DNA of 64,000 nt, taken from assembly GCA_034509425.1 (NCBI GenBank), contig JAVTVJ010000068.1, positions 4,960,001 through 5,024,000 on the forward strand, read 5' to 3'. Below the pieces are notes generated by a model. The model saw nothing but the letters and a program-made list of their open reading frames with translations. It made no database searches and was not told the origin of the DNA. Origin of the DNA: Eopsaltria australis. Lineage: Eukaryota; Chordata; Aves; Passeriformes; Petroicidae. Positions 12,061 to 24,300 of the stretch are shown piece after piece (within the stretch, counting starts at the first letter, position 1; each line of letters starts with the position of its first letter). The position numbers were made by a program, and so were the translations under genes.

Positions 12061-12207
12061 TGCCTTGTCTTGCGCGAGCTCTCCCCGCTTCCTCCCCAAT
12101 ACCGCCTTCCGTCGCACTGGAAGGGCTTAGGGCTTTTTCTAAAAAAGATGCTCCTTAGATTATTGTGGTGTGCGGGAGGCAGTGTTTCTCTGTTGGGTGG
12201 GTTTGGG

Positions 12208-12239
12208 TTTTTTTTTTTTTTTTTAAATTTTTTTTTTTT
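12208..12239 (+). repeat. Interrupted poly-T tract
   Basis: Seventeen T, three A, then twelve T, just past the CpG island. This is simple low-complexity sequence. Confidence 0.9.
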
Positions 12240-14494
12240 AAATAAGTCGCCCTGTTGCTGGGCTTGTGCATTGTCGGTGCCAGTTGTGAGAAAACGTACT
12301 AGTTGCAAGGTAGGCAGGTGGTGATGGAGAGCATCAGAGGGGACAACACCCAGGAGAGAAGGCTGTTCCTCACCTCGAGCCGCTAGGAAGATGAGGGATG
12401 CCGGGATTCCCGTTGCTGGGCTATTCCCTGCTTCTGCTCCCAGCTCTGATATTTTATATTGGTGGGTGAGCAGGAGAAACTCGGTTGCTGTCCTTGGAGC
12501 ATATGGAAGGCAAAAGGATATTTTTTCAAGCAGCGTTTGTGCGTCTGCAGCAATGCCTCTTCCAGGGCTGGAGGAGCAAGAAGCTGAGCTCTTATTTCGT
12601 TCTCTGTGAGTGTGAGGGCTCTGCACGCTGTTGCTGTTGCTGAACTACTCCAGCCCTGCTCGCAGAAATCCTCCTCTTGTCTGCATCGTGCAGTGCCGAC
12701 CATGGCTGCGGCAGGTAGCTGTCTGAGGCAGCAACAGCCTGCCACTGCCATGGTGAAATTAGTAATGATCCTGCAAATTCCTGGGTGCTGTGCCTTGGGC
12801 AAGGGAAGCTATTACCTGGCTTGTACTCAGGAGGCTTGTCAAGATGGTAGTACATTAGTTACGGTCACATCTGAAGGAATCATGCATTACAAATACATAT
12901 TTATCTAGTAAAGCTTTGAAAGGTCTCAAATAGGCTGTAAGAGAATGTACAACAGAGGAAGGCTGGGAAAATCTATTGGCACACTGATGAATGCAGATCA
13001 CAAGTGGCTCTGCAGTATTGCAGGAGAGAAGTTTAAAATTGTCCTCTTAGTTTCTTTTGTTGTCCTCATGCCTCTCTGCTGTTTTTCAGAGAGGTGTTGA
13101 GCACCACCAGCTTTCAGTGTAATGTGTGATCAGATTGTATGTGGCCAGCTGATGCTGGCTTCTTGGCTGGTACAATCTACAAGTCCCACTTTATTTTACT
13201 ATCTATGTGTATACTTAACTTTTTATTTCCCAGATGCGGTGTAAGTCTGTCAAAATTTAGCATTTCAGATAGTCTTTTGGGTTTGCCTAAAAATACATGG
13301 TCATTAAGATTGTTCTTGTCTTAGTGTGTGTGCTTTTAATAGCAAAGAGATCTGCAGTTGGGAGAAAAAAAAGCAAGCTTTTTATAAAATATATATTATA
13401 AAATAGATAAAATACGTGTGTAGTAGAAGCACGAAGTGCCATTTTTAATGGGTGGATTGAATAAGAAAAGTATTGGCCTTTTCTATTGTACAGACTTAAA
13501 TACTACCTCTAGTTGTGTGGGTGTTTAAAATTTCTCTCATTTTGCTCATTTGGCAATAGGAAGGAAAATCTCCCTCTTTGTACTTCTGGCAAGATGTTCT
13601 TCGAGGAGAGATCTCTGCCTCAAGAAGCCTCCACATTGAATAACTCTCAGGAATATGGCCTTGTTTGTCAGTATTTACCTAAAACTGTAGTATTTAGGTA
13701 ATTACATCAGAATTGTGTCAAAATACTGGTTGCCTTGATTTAGCTCCTTAGATTTTTCTAGCATGTGGAAGAATTGGATGGCACATTACAGTTGATGAAA
13801 AACCATGTTTTATAGGAGCATGGAAAAATCTAAAGCTGTAGAAATCAAGCGTTGCAAAGAGGAAATGCTATACCATGTTTTGGAACTAGATCTTTTAGAA
13901 TTAATTTCAGTTGATGTTAGACCTGCAGTTGAACGCAGTTATCTTTAAAAATACACATGTAAAAAATATTTGCATTATGCTTCTTTTCTAACTTCAACTT
14001 CATGTTGACAGTTTTAGTGAATCTGATATTTAATCCATGGTTGGTTTATGTTAAAAGGTTTTTTTAACATTTTAGATTAGAATTTTATGGAAGCTGAAAC
14101 TAGATATTGTTTTGATTCCTTTAGTCCGACTTCAAAATGAGAGTTACAATAAACCTTTCAATGTTGTAGCTGATGCGGCCTGGCTTAGTTTTCAAAACTT
14201 GCTGTTGAAAGAAAGAAATTGCAGATTCTTTTTAATGTTCTCATAGATCCTATCAGTTTAGTTTAATAATGATGGGGGGAAAAATACTTGGAGATGTTAG
14301 TACTGAAATGGATACTCTAGCTCTAACAAAAACCTTGAGATTATACATTTCATAAGTCTTCTTTACCAGTTGAAGCAGCTACAGGGAAGTGTAAAAAACT
14401 ATATTATCAGTATAGAGAGAGCCTCCTTATAAAATAGAAGTTTGGATTAGTTTGGTGGAAACTATTACTGGAGCATTGATCTAATTAACATCCT

Positions 14495-14810
14495 ATTCCA
14501 ATATTTAAAGGGTGGCTACAAAGAAGATGAAGACTCCCTTTTGCACGGAGTCCCATGGAAAAGATGAGAGGTGATGGGTACCAGTTATTCCTGGGGATAT
14601 TCCAATGGGACATGAGAGGAAAATTTTTCACAACGAGAGCAATCAGCTGAAGAAATAATCTTTCCAGGAAACTGGTGGATTCCCCAGCACTGGATACTTG
14701 TAAGACACAGCTGGATAGAGTGCTGGGCCATCTTGTCTAGGCTGTGCTTTGTCCAGGAAAGGTTGGGCCAAATGGTCCTTGAGGTCCGTTCCAAGCTGGT
14801 ATTCTGTGAG
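14495..14810 (+). mobile_element. CR1 LINE 3' fragment, sense orientation
   Basis: Text such as AAATTTTTCACAACGAGAGC, GGATTCCCCAGCACTGG and GTGCTGGGCCATCTTGTCTA, ending near TGGTATTCTGTGAG, follows the 3' part of avian CR1 in the plus orientation. It is 5'-truncated, as usual for CR1, and diverged by substitutions and small indels. It is not coding. Confidence 0.85.
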
Positions 14811-15424
14811 CTGTAGTCCCAGGGTGGGCTGACAATAGCAGTGGCTATTTCTGTTGGTGTAGGGAGCAAGACCATGTGAGTGGGAGGAGAGCTAAGACTG
14901 GAAGTACGAGGTAGATAGCTGAATAATTCTGTAAGCAGAAAACACCCTCTCTCTATATATTGAAAAGTCAGTTCAGTGCTGTGATAAAAATAACTATTTA
15001 TAATACTGACTATATATGGAAGCTCTTGAAAACTGTTCACTTTTAAGCATTGGCTTTCACTCTCTCTCAAACATGTAACAGCAGTAGAAATCTGGACAGA
15101 AAAGACCTAACCAACAGTTTTCCTAGGTACTATTTAAGTTCTGACGAGGATATGAGTTCTTACTGATGAAATTTTTTTATGGTTGTGTGCTTATTGTGTG
15201 CAAAGTATGAACATAGGTCGTGAAACAGTAAAGAGAGAGAACTACCCTGGAAATGTGTTGACATAGAGGATAAATGAACTTATAGTGAATTATGTGCTCA
15301 TCTTGTGAAAGGAGCAAGAATTATTTGTCATAATTTTTATCTGAGAATTTTAAAGAATTCTAGCATTACCCATGAGTTAAACCTATAAACCCTAGATTAT
15401 TATCTTGATTTTTACATCAGAACA

Positions 15425-15462
15425 TCATCATTCTGATGTTAGAAATAACATCAGAATGATGA
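15425..15462. repeat. Perfect 16-bp inverted repeat (hairpin)
   Basis: TCATCATTCTGATGTT (15,425-15,440) is followed by a 6-base spacer and its exact reverse complement (15,447-15,462). In RNA it would form an uninterrupted 16-bp stem with a 6-nt loop. Flanks are AT-rich and the pairing stops at both sides. It is shorter than a usual microRNA precursor. Confidence 0.9.
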
Positions 15463-17879
15463 GTGTTTGTAATATAATGAATAATAGAATTAATTTCCTG
15501 CTTCCAAATTCTGTATTTTAACTATGATACTTTAGTATCTAGATTAAGATTTGCTTGTGAATGGTTATACCAGCTTTCCGCATCAGAAGCAAGAAGAATT
15601 AATTTTATAATATAAATTAAAACAAACATTAAAATAATACATAAATGAACTGAGAAAATCACTGTCACAACATCAACCCTGTTGCTGAGTCTAAGCTGTT
15701 TCATAATATTAAATGTGGATGAATGGAAAATGTTACAGTTCTGAATGTTCACAAGACTAATGTATTCACCTTTTAACAATTTTTTTAAACTTTAGAACAT
15801 GATAATATATTTCTTTGTCACTGTTAATGAAGATATTTTAGCATGGCAGAAATAGTTGTGTTAAATATCTTCTTGTGACTAAGTCACAATGAAAGAACAA
15901 AATAAATGTAAAAGGTGCTACATGTCTCAAACTCTGTTGCTATAGAAATATTGCATATATTTTTTTCCTCCCTTCTCTCAAGCAACCGTGAGAATTTCAT
16001 TGGAAATAGACTAGCTTTCAGAGAACTTCCATGCCTATTTCCTTTAGGCAAAGTAACTTTCATAAATGAGTGTATGGGCTCTCAAGTTAGTTATGTTCCT
16101 CTTCTCTGTCATGTGAAGTTTGAAGTTATGTTTAGCTGATGTGGAGTAAAAATAATCTATTGCTGTGTTTTAAAATGAGGAGAATGCATATGGACTAGTT
16201 ATAGTTATTATATGATGACTTTCTGTGATACTGAACTGTTAGATCCCCTTTAGAAGCTTTTAATTCTAGCTTTAGTGTAATTAGATTTATTTTTCTAATG
16301 TTACTTCAGCAGAGATTTTTGTGTGTTCCAGCTTGGCTTCAAATTTGAATTCCTAATACAGCTTTTTAGTGTTGGAATTGCCTACTAGTGTCTTGAAATT
16401 TAATCCTTTAGTTATTTATTTAAAATAATAACTTAATTTAACACTGACACTTATTTGGAGAAAAGAATATAATCTTAATGTGGTGATGTAGTTGGCATTT
16501 ACAAGAAACACTTGCCTGGCAATATTATTAAAAAAAAAAAAAATAAAAAGGGAAGAAAAACCCCAAAGCGTGAAACAATTTTAACTTAATCTCCAGTATG
16601 CCAGCCACATAGAGCTCCATTATTTTGGTAAATTGTATCACTGTCTCTGTTAGTGTGTTCTTATAGATGAATGTAGTAAAGATGTTCATGGTAACACACT
16701 GCTGTATTCAGCTGAAGGAAGGGAAGGATGTGGCTGCTAGGTTCAGTAGAATAAAATATTTATTCAACTATTAAGTGTCAAGAAAATAGTCCTTGGAGCT
16801 TGAAGATGAAACCAAAACTTTATTTCACTCCTTTCTCCTCTTCGTAATTAGGTGTCAGTGTTTAAAAGTCATCCTGTATTGTAGGCACTGTACCTTTCTT
16901 AGTAAATTTGGAGAAACAGTTTACATCTAATATGATTTCTGTGTAGAAGTATGTTTTGGCTGACTTCATCAGCGAATTAATAGAAATTAGGATCCTGAAG
17001 TGGATTATTTTTAAGTGCTTACTAAATTGATAGTTCTCTGGGATGGCTATCTGGTGTAGAAACACCTGGAGTTTTTCAGTATGTTTGGTTTACTTTGAGT
17101 TAGTGCTTATGAGGTGAGCAACTCCTCAGCTGTGAAGTCCCACTTTATATCCAAAGTGAGTGAATGTACATCATTGAGGGCTTTTCAGTCTCATCACTTC
17201 CTGACTTTGAGAGCATAGATCCTTCTGTTTGGCCTGCATGTGATATTCCGGGTGATATTTTAACTTGTTAAACCAATCTGATTTCATGGCTGCAAAATAA
17301 CTGGTTTTAAAGCTTTGTACTAGCAAGTGGGACTTTGTACTTCTATATATTTATCCTTAAAGCACATAATCTTTTAAATTAAACTTGATAGCATAGTAAA
17401 TTTGTGTATTTAAGCTTTCTACTTGTCACTATATTTCCTAATCTTAAGAAGGTCATATTTATTTTTTGTGTATTTTTCGTGTAATTCACTGCTCAAAAGC
17501 TCCCTGTGTTTGCCTCAGCATACATCAGCATTGTGCTTCTGTTGGTAGAGCAGGAGGTCCAGTGTGCCCTGGGTGCTGGGGGCTCATGGTGCTTGGTGGT
17601 GTGTGCTGCTCTTCTTCTCTCCCTTTTCATCTGGATGCATTTCTAGGTGATGGTGAAGAGGATGGTGTTCTGGTGGGAGATCTGTAGTAGACAGACTTCA
17701 AAAGTCTGCTGGAAGGATTTGGATATTACCCTCTGCTGGCTCTTACTTAGCAGAGGAAAGATTTGTTGTATCTTGCATGTTGCAGCATATGGTGTTAATT
17801 GCAGGTTTGTCAGAGGCATTTTCAACGTATAAGTGTAGTGTAGTTTGGTCACTCTGCTTCTTTCAAGATGGTGAGACTG

Positions 17880-17940
17880 TTTTTTTTGTTTGTTTTGTTT
17901 TTTGGGTTGGTTGGTTTTGTTTTTGTTTGTTTGCTTTTGT
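17880..17940 (+). repeat. T/G low-complexity tract
   Basis: Runs of T broken by single or double G (TTTGTTTG, GGTTGGTTGG). Similar tracts recur at about 42,905-42,985, 46,681-46,716 and 60,967-61,018. A/C-rich tracts of the opposite sense lie at about 19,350-19,385, 36,432-36,487 and 53,260-53,310. No element family is recognised. Confidence 0.8.
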
Positions 17941-18345
17941 AGGCTGCATTTTTGGCTGTTACCTGAAATCTTAATAGCAAAACAGAGATGCATGGAAGGA
18001 GGGGGCATGTTGTAGTTAGCTGTTTCTAAAGCTCTTCTTGTCAGCCCTATTACACTTGTTCTAAATTCCTGTTAACCTGCTGTGTTCAATAAAACTTTCC
18101 AGTAGCTAAGAACAAATTGCAGGAAAAGCTTCCTTTTCTGTTTTTATTTTGAACACTTGGCAGCATTTTGTTTATTCCCTGGAGTCACTTAAACCCTCTC
18201 TACAAATATTTGCACACATGGTAAGTTCAGCATGTGTTTAACTTCAGTTGCATTGCTTATAAAGGAGTGTGTGTAGGATTAAGGCCCATCTGACTTTGTG
18301 ACCCCATTCAGAGGTGAAGAAGTCTTAAAGTTGTCAAATCATATA

Positions 18346-18384
18346 GCATTTTCTATGGTATATAGCATTTTGTATGGTGTATGG
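18346..18384 (+). repeat. Imperfect 19-bp direct repeat
   Basis: ATAGCATTTTCTATGGTAT is followed directly by ATAGCATTTTGTATGGTGT, two units differing at two bases. Small and not obviously functional. Confidence 0.8.
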
Positions 18385-21300
18385 AACTGTTTTTAACACA
18401 TCTTAATTGACATTTCAAGTCGATGTTGTTCAAAATAGTTGGTAGACATACTGGAAGCTCTTCAGTGTTTTCTGTGTTGTGTAAATACAAATGTAATGGT
18501 GATGAATAGAAGATGGGCATAGGTTTACAATACATAAAGACAAGTTTGCTTTTAATGTTATATACCATTTGAGATGAAAAATAGTTTATTGTGCTTCTGG
18601 GTTATTTATATATGGGATTATTCATCCAAAAGTTAAAGCTGTTTGTAAGTCAGAAAGTAGGCAATTGTCATAGCAGTGACAGTAACTGTTACTAATTTTC
18701 AGTTGTGAACCTCGGAACATACACTACTTTTAATTATAACCTTTTTTATTGCAAGATGAGTGTTTACTGAAATGAGGCTGAATCTATTAATAAATATAGA
18801 ATATCCCTCTCCAACTTTCTACTGCTGTTTTTACTAGTATTGCATAAGGTATTTTGAAGTGATAATTAACATCAGTGATGGAAAAGTGCCCTCAGGAGGC
18901 TTTCTAGGTAGACCTTCTGCTCAAAAGCAGTATTTTCCTAAAATGTTTATTCCTAAAATGTCAGCAGGAAGAAGTTGTGTAAAATTAAATTATTCTTCTT
19001 TTTCTGGGGAGCACACACACTTGCCTGCTCAGCTCATTTTAATGAAACTGTTGCTTTTTTTCTTTTGAGGACTTAAAAAGAGAATTCTAACTAAAACGAA
19101 GCAAATGTCTGTGTTGCAAGCAGGCTTTTTTTTTTCTTTCCTCTTGGCTCTGATCTCTCTCTATTTTTGTTTCTTCTCTTGATCTGTCACATCCACAATG
19201 TTGCCATCAGGTTGTTTGCTTAACCTGTGCAAAAATGCTTACAGTCTCCCTTGCCTTGCATGTCGGACAAGGATGGAGTATTCACAAATGCACCACTCCA
19301 GACATGTACGTATCGTATACTGTTATCTACCTACACCTATAAGCTTTAGAAAAAAAAAAAACCAACAAAGAAACCCCCAACCCCTCACCTTAGCTAATCC
19401 TTTTATGAAAACACCTACAATGAATCTGTGCTTGCTTCAGAAGTTTCGTGCTTTAAAAACTTGAGTCTACCTTATGGACCTCTTCACACTTTCCTGATCC
19501 ATCTGTTCATCTAGCACAGCTTCTTCTCTATCCCTTCACACAATCTTAGGCTGTTGAGATGCAAGACGCCTTTGCAGATCCTTTAATTGGTAGTAGTCTT
19601 TATTTTTACTTCTCTACTTCTTTTTGTATTTCTTGAAAAACAAAACAGGACCCCCCCAAAAAAGGAAAAAAAAAAAGAACAACCTCAAAAAAAACTCACC
19701 CCAAAAGCTCATGCTTTCTCCTTTCCTTGCTGGCATTATTATTACAAAGGATGTTTCAAATTACATGCCATTGTAATGTTTTTATGCAACCATTCTTATT
19801 CTCCTTAACTGTGAAATCTTGTTTGGGTACAGCTTGTGTTCAAAGGCAGTTATTTATGGAGCACTGTGGCTGTACATCGTGATGTACAGTCAGTAATGTG
19901 TTGATCCAGTAAGGCTACAGACTGGAGCTACTACCTTATGCAGTACAGCCTATTATAAACCAGAAAACCTTGAAGTGGGGAGTGGCTAGTGCTGATGAAA
20001 TGCTTTGTGGAACAGGTGGGACTTCAAAGTTTTATTTTAGTTTGAGGGAAGGTTGCTTATGCAATTGTTCCATCTGTCCATCCATCTGTCCATTAGCCTG
20101 TCCTCCCACCCTGCCAGTAACTTCTGAACTGCTTGCCCAATTCCTGGTTGACTTTGGCAGAGGGGCCGTGTTCTCCAGCCCTGTTGCATGCATATACATG
20201 TCTGACAGAAACAGGCAGATGGTTAGAGAAGAGACTGGGCAAGAAATGGGGAACCCCAGTCTGTGTGTGTGTTGCTGGCCTGTAGTAATAACCACCATGG
20301 CATTTGCTGCCTTTTGCTAGGCCAGCGTGCATAGGGAAGGTCAGATGGAAAGTGGGAGAGTCATGATGCTGCTGCAGTGGGTTATTGCATGTGCATGATG
20401 GGAGGGAGGTCACAGGGATGATAATTTGGGGATGTTAGTCTAGGTGGGAAGCAAGGGTATTCTCATGGCTGGTCATCGAGCCCAGAGTTACTGTGGGAGA
20501 CCTGTTCGACAGTCTAACTTAGGTTTTTAAAGGATTTCCTGTCTTGAAGGGAATTGGGGAAAGAGCTGCTTGGCTTACACCCATCATCAAGAGCAAGGAG
20601 GAATAGGTGGCATAGGAAACATCATCTGATGTACGTGGGTAAGAGGTTGTGCATATCCTATAAAGTCAATGACAGAAATACGAGCTTGATGAAGGAACAA
20701 GACTGTCAGCCAGCCAGGAGGAGCTTCAAACACAGAACCTCATATATAGAAATGAGGGGGATTAGAGAGAAAAGATGAGCTGTAGCACAGCAAATCAAAT
20801 TGAAATAATTGAAATATTTCTTGAAAAAATTGGAGGGCTGAAATGTTTTTTTCAGCTTAGGATTTAAAGAAATCTGTAGCTTCAGCACAACAAATGTGTT
20901 GCTTGACTCTCTTTAAAAACTCTACTACTGGCATAAATAACAACAGATTTCAGTGTGAAGGTGACAGTGTGGGATGCCCACAATAATAGTAACAAAATAG
21001 TATTTTCAGAAGGTGAACTGTGACTCTGCTTTTCCCAAGCAAATAGCTATTCCTGTCATTTGGAGATCATTAAATCTGTTTCAGTAAATCCTATACACAT
21101 TGACGTTTTAGTTGCCTAAAGCTCTGTGAGTGAACAACGTATCTGAAAAAAAAAAGAAGGCATGGCCTTCCATCTATTAACCTAGTTGTGTTTCAGTTGC
21201 TTCTGCTGACTCAATAATACTGTGTGATGTAACTCACAGAAAAAGAATCCATGTATATTTGTAATTAATGTATTTGAAACTTAAGATTTTTTAACTACAA

Positions 21301-24300
21301 GTTTGGATGCTTGGAGATGTTTGTTTTTTTTTTTTCTTCTGAGATAAATCAAATTTGTTTATATAAATCACTGTAAAGTACAGTGACTAAAATTGTATTG
21401 CAGATAATATGTATGGATGAGGGGAGATAGGAAGATACTTGTATTAAGGTCAAAGTCTGCTCGCCTTTGATCATGCAGACTACTGAACAGCCCTGCAAGG
21501 CTTGGAGGCCTATCCTGTATTTTTCCATACCAGTAAAATGGGTGACCTTTTGTTTGACTGTTCCAGTTATAGTCACTTAAAATAACATTTGAGCTATTGT
21601 TGGCTATTTCACTGAGAATGGAAGGCAGATCAAGCTTGTTATCTTGCTGCTCTTCAAAGAAATTAACCAAGAGGAGGTGTGCTGTCCTCAAAGAATTAGT
21701 CTACATAAAGCTTCAATGCTAGTGAGAAGAGATTGCTCAGTTACTGAAAAAATAAAGAGTTCACACTAGTAAATTTACTTTTCCATTTTAAAATCAATGG
21801 GCAATTAAAAAAACCCAGTTTTTACACCTTTTTAATACCTCAGATTTTAAAAGAATTTATTAATAACAGTTGTAACTTTCACTTTGTGACTATCAAAGTA
21901 TTTTGGAATTTTTCTTGCTCACTTTCTGATATTTTGAGGATTTTTTTTGATCTCTTTGTAACTTGTGAAATACAGAAGTAGTTCAAACATACCAGTTCCC
22001 ACCAAATTGCCCAGTCTCATGCGCTTTTAACATCCAAAACCATTCAGATCCCCAAATTTGGGGAATAACTTTTAGTACTGATTATACAAGGGTGGTGGTG
22101 TAGGGCATAAAAGTAATGCAATGAATGCATTAATGTAATGCATGAAAATAAGAATGTGTTTTTATACTGTTGAATCTCAAAGGTAAGGGCTGTATGATGG
22201 GACCCCCAGCCTAATTTGTGCTTCTGGAAGTTGCTGTACAGATGAATGACCTGCCCACTTCCACTTTCTACAGCCTATCTTGAATTCAGCCAATACTTAG
22301 AAAGGAAAATATGGTATATTTCCTACTGTTAAAGCTAGTTTTGCATGCAATTCTTGGAATGAAGTAGTGGAAGCTGGGTTGCAGTAGTGAAATGGAAGCA
22401 GGGATGAAAATGAGACTATTCTGTTGAGCATGGTTACAGATTTTTTACCTGCTGTGGAGCCCTGACATTGAGAGAGCCAGGTGTTGGGTAATCTGAAAGA
22501 TTGTGTGCATCATTTTGGGCCATGTGATTGAAAGGGTCTGGTACAAGACTGTGGTGAGAAGTTCCCCCTATCGATAAGGCTCCCACTGGCCTGGAGTGTT
22601 CCTGCTTGAGGTGGAACACCAGGTGAGCTGTGCTTCCCAAGTGTGACATTATACTGTGGATAGCAGTCCTTGTGCTGTGTTGCTAATATTTGAGAGGATA
22701 TTTTATGCTAAAGATTTAAATTGGGGAGCTGCAGATTCAGTTTGATGTTTAAAGTGTGGGATTTGACTGCTCTGTATGTGGCATATATATTTGTGCAATG
22801 TTAATTTACATTTTTTTAAAATAATTTAATGGCTCATTCATATCTCTTGGGATGAAAAGCCAGTCTACCTGTGAAGCTGAAATAATTGGATCTTATTTCA
22901 GGTGCAGTGATAGATAAAGATTAAAATGGACCTCTAGGATCAATTACATTTGTGAGAGGCATGGTAAATTTTTTCCTAACTTCCTTTTCCTTCTCTAATA
23001 GACTTTGTCATTTTATTGAGGAACTGCAGGACAGATTAAATTGCATATGGCTGACTGTGGTGGTGAAGTTCTGTGCTGTAGATCAGAAAAAATTTTGAAT
23101 GTGATGTGAATTGCTTAATGTCTGCAAATGCCTGGTAGTTACAGAGTACAGATTTTTGACATGATACCACAGCAGAGGTGGCATCATAGTGTGCTTTAAC
23201 CTGAAGTTTGAATCTGGAAAGAAAATAATGAAAGCTGAGATTGTTTTCCATATTTGATAACCCTGCTTTTGCGCAGTTACATGTTACATGCAAGCAAAAG
23301 CACAAGGCTGTTCCTGCAGTGTAGTGTGTGCTCACATTTAGGTTCTGTAGGGCCACTGGGGGAGCAGTCAGTGATGCTGAGCACCCAAGTATCTGTAAGC
23401 AAGATAATGCCCTGTGATGTGTGCTTTAAGATTGACTTCATGAATACAGAAATGTACAAATACACTGTTAATGCTCTACAGTTTTATTATAAATCAAGCT
23501 ACTAAATCACAAAAATCAGATTATTTTAAAGTACAGAATGCCTTAATGGAATATTTAAGTAACAAATAGTACCATGCTAAGATCTTATTTTCTCCTGATT
23601 GTTTGTTTGTTTGCTTGCTTGGTCTTTTTGTTGTTGTTTTTTAAACGTGAGTGAAGAGAAATTGTCCAAAAGGTATATGGATTACTGGAACATGAAGAAG
23701 TTTTTTAAAATAGTGTTATCGAAAGTCATCTGGAATATGTACATAGTGAAATACTTCAATTTGATAAGTCTTCTTCCATTTTCTCTGATTAAATGAAGAC
23801 AAGTAGACATTCTCTTTCAAATATTGTTCCTTAACAATACAGAATAAAGTAATGGATGTTGTGTTTATCACTTTTGTTACAACTCAAGATGCTTTTTAAT
23901 AATTCCATCTGAGGAAAACAATAATGCCATTTAATTAGAAGCAAAACCAAAACCGAAGGAAGAGGAGAAACAGCTCAAACTAATCTACAAAAAAAAAAGG
24001 ATGAAAGCTGTGGTTGATCAATTGCACTGCAGTACCCAAGAGAAATGTAATTCTTCTGAAGGAGAAACATATAAAATAAGTTTCCAAATTGATTTCAAGT
24101 TAAGATGTCAGTAGTGGGGGGGCAGAAAACTGTGCTTGTGCCAGTGCTAGCTATTTATGGTACACCTGTGACTGGAGTGCTAAAAAAAGGTGGAATATAA
24201 GTCAAGGTAGCAACTGGACTAAATTCCAGGTGAGTAAATTCTAGGGTGCAGCCATTGACTAAGGCTTACTTTGGTCCATTAATATGCTTCTAAAATACTG

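Larger units (their letters stand above)
10880..12110. promoter_or_regulatory. CpG island, probable CDKL5 promoter
   Basis: An abruptly GC-rich, CpG-dense block sits in otherwise AT-rich DNA. Its densest part is about 11,140-12,060. It contains repeated GC boxes (for example 11,341-11,366), two inverted CCAAT boxes, a CRE-like site and no TATA box, as in housekeeping-type or broadly used vertebrate promoters. It lies upstream of the first coding exon on the same strand, and no other gene start is seen in the window, so I assign it to CDKL5. It could also start a divergent transcript on the minus strand. Long open frames on both strands here come from the lack of stop codons in GC-rich DNA and are not taken as genes. 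Confidence 0.88.

Noticed and set aside
11125..12626. Long open frames on both strands of the CpG island (up to about 330 codons)
   Set aside because: They are rich in P, R, G and A, overlap one another in several frames, and reflect the rarity of stop codons in GC-rich DNA. None shows a known domain, and the region has promoter features.
12600..12720. Possible alternative exon ending GGCAG|GTAGCT with an in-frame ATG
   Set aside because: A donor-like site alone is weak evidence. No matching acceptor or conserved peptide is seen, and the encoded sequence is unfamiliar.
14585..15070. Minus-strand 161-codon frame
   Set aside because: Its C-terminal half is the antisense of the CR1 fragment at 14,495-14,810, and the remainder has no recognisable domain.
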